From CAZXEU01 sp964639665 (GTDB lineage: Bacteria; Bacteroidota; Rhodothermia; Rhodothermales; Bin80): 16,064 nt of DNA. Position 1 is the stretch's first letter. Each line of letters begins with the position of its first letter. Shown here piece after piece: positions 13,912-16,064 of the stretch. The position numbers and the translations under genes are program-made. The stretch lies in the NCBI GenBank assembly GCA_964639665.1, contig CAZXEU010000167.1:1-16064 (forward strand), written 5' to 3'. The notes below the pieces were generated by a model. That model did no database searches and had not been told where the DNA came from. It saw only the letters and a list, made by a program, of their open reading frames with translations.

Positions 13912-15971
13912 TCCATGGCGAATAGGCCGTCCTTGCCAGCTCCGAACCGCTTGCCGTGATAGGCAATCCCGAGAAGTTCGGCCTCCGGATCGAAATTGCC
14001 AAACTGCGGCCTCGCGACAAGGGCTCCAGAAGCGGCCGGCCGCAAGCCGAAGATGCCTTCCACGATAGCTCCCACCCAGCTCCCGCTGGAGGAACTGTGC
14101 CAATCGTTGATGTACGGCATGCCGGAGGGAGCCTTGCGGGCGCCGCCCGCTTCCCGCGCCATCACGCTGTCCGCAAAGTGCGCCTGTCCAAAGGGCCCCT
14201 GGTTGGCGCTTCGCGCCAGTTGCTTCAGCCAGCCGAATGCGAGGTCCACCTCTCCGATCCGGTACAGTCCCCGGACCATTTCGGGAGGCCACGCCGGATA
14301 GGCTCCTGTCCACTGGTGATCAGGACGGACACTGTACAGGACGTCTTCGTCGAGAGGAGACAGGGCATGCATCCAGGTCTCCGTCTGCAGCTCACGCCTG
14401 AAAAAGTCGGTCATCTCGGACTTCTGTCTCGCGGTCAGATCGTCGGCAATGGTATTGAGAACGGTCAGCAAATCATAGCAATGACGGATTGCACGCAACG
14501 TGCCGTCAGTCTGGCGGGCCCTCCAGAAGCCCCTTCCCTTCACGTATAGCGGCAGGATGCGCGCCACAAGCCGATTCGCTTCCAGGCGAAGTTCCCGGGC
14601 CTGGCTATCGTCCCCGAGCGCGTCCGCCAGTTTCGCGACGGCCCGCATGCAAAAGACACTCGCCGCATTGAGCGATGCGACTTCGTTGGTATAGCTGCTT
14701 ACGCATTCCAGAAGGTTGAACAGACTCCCGTAACTGGCAAGACCGCTCGGCTGGCTGAAATGCCTCCAGTTCAGGGCATACCGGACGAGAAATCCGTAGA
14801 CGGATTGGTCCGTGCCTTCAATCCGGCTGTGCAGCCACGATACATCTCCCGACCATCGTACGTATGCGCACGCCATGCGCACCATGGCATAATCATTGAC
14901 GGCATACCATGGTCCGATGGCGCTTCCCGTAAGGTACTCCGTCCCAAAATGCGCGTGCACGTCCATCCGCATCCAGCGCTCCAGGCTTGCCTTCAGGACA
15001 GAGGGATCCAGCAGCGCGTGCACCGGAGCACTCAGGCCGTAATCCCAAAGCACCATCGCTGTCTGCCAATAGCGCGGCATAAGCGTGTCGTACGTGCGTC
15101 CGTGCACGGAATACGGACCCTCCCTCTTGAAGTAGGCAACCCCGAGGGCGCCCATCCAATAGAGCTTCCGGATTTCAGCATCCTTGGTTACAAGCACGGG
15201 AAGGCATCCCGAATAGCTGTCACTCTCTGGAGCAAAGAGGGCCTTGAGCTCCGCGTTCCACGTGGCTCTCGCCCGCGCCAGCTCACCGGACACGTTTCGA
15301 ATCAGCGCGTCGTAGACCGCACTGGCCTGGGCTTCGTCCTCGCCTGTGGCGTGAACGTAGTAAAAGCACCACCGGGCTCCCGGCGCAAGCTCAACGGCGT
15401 GCCGAAAGCTGCTGCGGTCCCGGCGCGCCGCGCGAGGCCACGTCCCTTGCAGGCAAACGGCCTTGCTGCTGCGCGCCCGGAAGACCAGGGCCGCGCGCAC
15501 CCTGTCGATTTCCACGCAATTGTCCCGCTCCGACGGCGCCGATGCGCCGCTCCAGGGCCCGGCAAATCTTGTGATGCCACCCTGAACCCGGAGGCCCACC
15601 TCCAATTCCCGCCTCGCCCCGCTCCTGTTCTCAACGGCCACTTCCATCACTACGGCCATCTTCCCGACCGCCAGGGCAGTGGTCGAGCGGAGATGTAATC
15701 CCTTGTACGTGGCCTCGCGAACGACCCGGTCCGGATACCAGGTAATGGTAACCGCCCGGCCCAGCGCCGGAAAATGCCAACCGTCCAGCATCAGGGATGC
15801 CGTCGGCACTTCCGCCGTGGCAAAGGGCGGGAAGCTCAGACATCGGATGCAGGTGAGGTCAGTCGTCACCTGCACGCAGCCCAGAAAGTTGGTCAGGCCC
15901 GGCGCATTGAAGCAGTCGCCGAAGCGATGCGTCATCGGCGCACTGCCAAGATCTACGACTTGCGGAATCAT
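13908..15971 (-). CDS. Six-hairpin-type glycoside hydrolase-like protein
   Basis: Protein of 687 residues. Residues about 1-230 look beta-rich. From about 265 the sequence is helical and Trp/Tyr-rich, as in (alpha/alpha)6-barrel glycosidases: RYWQTAMVLWDYGLSAPVHALLDP (300-323) recalls the WD motif at the catalytic acid of GH63/GH37/MGH1-like enzymes, and WHSSSSGSWVGAIVEGIFGLRP near the C-terminus is typical of such barrels. I cannot assign a CAZy family. No signal peptide is visible, so it is probably cytoplasmic. The ATG at 15971 is chosen because it overlaps the TGA of the upstream frame (ATGA). An in-frame GTG at 15983 is an alternative, with a stop at 16013-16011 limiting further extension. 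It ends in FAME, its TGA overlapping the esterase start. Many Cys residues lie in the first 50 positions (20, 32, 41, 44). Confidence 0.7.
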   Translation of the reverse strand: MIPQVVDLGSAPMTHRFGDCFNAPGLTNFLGCVQVTTDLTCIRCLSFPPFATAEVPTASLMLDGWHFPALGRAVTITWYPDRVVREATYKGLHLRSTTALAVGKMAVVMEVAVENRSGARRELEVGLRVQGGITRFAGPWSGASAPSERDNCVEIDRVRAALVFRARSSKAVCLQGTWPRAARRDRSSFRHAVELAPGARWCFYYVHATGEDEAQASAVYDALIRNVSGELARARATWNAELKALFAPESDSYSGCLPVLVTKDAEIRKLYWMGALGVAYFKREGPYSVHGRTYDTLMPRYWQTAMVLWDYGLSAPVHALLDPSVLKASLERWMRMDVHAHFGTEYLTGSAIGPWYAVNDYAMVRMACAYVRWSGDVSWLHSRIEGTDQSVYGFLVRYALNWRHFSQPSGLASYGSLFNLLECVSSYTNEVASLNAASVFCMRAVAKLADALGDDSQARELRLEANRLVARILPLYVKGRGFWRARQTDGTLRAIRHCYDLLTVLNTIADDLTARQKSEMTDFFRRELQTETWMHALSPLDEDVLYSVRPDHQWTGAYPAWPPEMVRGLYRIGEVDLAFGWLKQLARSANQGPFGQAHFADSVMAREAGGARKAPSGMPYINDWHSSSSGSWVGAIVEGIFGLRPAASGALVARPQFGNFDPEAELLGIAYHGKRFGAGKDGLFAME

Positions 15972-16064
15972 CCTCGCCAGCACCCCCTTTTTCCGATCGC
16001 AGACCTCCCGCTAAAGGCATCCGGAAGCTGTTCGCTTATGCGCAGCAGCTGATTGTATTTGGAC
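15968..16064 (-). CDS. C-terminal tail of an unidentified gene (cut by window edge)
   Basis: A reading frame enters from the right edge and ends at TGA (15970-15968), giving 31 residues including KYNQLLRISEQLPDAF. Of the three leftward frames this is the only one that stays open to the glycosidase start, and its stop overlaps that start as ATGA, the same arrangement as the next junction. It is too short to identify. It could still be chance. Confidence 0.45.
   Translation of the reverse strand, partial: SKYNQLLRISEQLPDAFSGRSAIGKRGCWRG

Noticed and set aside
14760..15698. Open frame of 312 codons on the plus strand opposite the glycosidase-like gene
   Set aside because: It is antisense to a better supported gene, has no domain, and its composition is typical of a shadow frame.

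Overview
The window is G+C-rich, densely coded bacterial DNA. It most resembles the Bacteroidota/Rhodothermota side of the tree (Rhodothermales-like). The clues are a PorW/SprE-type TPR lipoprotein, an exported PHP-domain phosphodiesterase of a kind common in Bacteroidota, a 6-bladed beta-propeller lipoprotein, and weak or absent Shine-Dalgarno sites before most genes. The taxonomic placement is inference. I see no rRNA, tRNA, CRISPR array, insertion sequence or phage gene.

Left part (1-5181, minus strand). Three genes read leftward: pyruvate kinase, then a 965-residue TPR lipoprotein with a SPOR-like C-terminus, then the N-terminal 255 residues of the membrane protease FtsH, cut by the window edge. 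Gaps are only 24 and 54 bases, so they may be co-transcribed.

Middle (about 4711-8204). This is the most unusual part. A block of about 1.75 kb holding the first third of pyk, the divergent intergenic region and a complete PHP phosphodiesterase gene is present twice in direct tandem. Both PHP genes keep all their metal-binding residues and differ mostly by silent changes. The second pyk piece (6461-6928) is a decayed relic: start codon ATG to ATA, at least two frameshifts. In the first PHP copy one extra base separates the signal peptide from the enzyme, so copy 1 would be a leaderless protein unless the base is a sequencing error. Copy 2 is intact with a signal peptide.

Right of this (8206-11171). 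A Tat-type lipoprotein PhoX phosphatase runs convergently into PHP copy 2, with one base between the stop codons. It diverges from a beta-propeller lipoprotein gene across 407 bases. Exported phosphodiesterase plus exported phosphatase suggests phosphate release from organic phosphodiesters outside the cytoplasm (inference).

Right end (11465-16064, minus strand). A leftward operon-like run: the tail of an unidentified gene, a six-hairpin-type glycoside hydrolase-like protein, a lipoprotein esterase of the enterochelin-esterase type, then, after 131 bases, a saccharopine-dehydrogenase-like oxidoreductase. The first two junctions are ATGA stop/start overlaps, which suggests translational coupling and perhaps a carbohydrate-related function.
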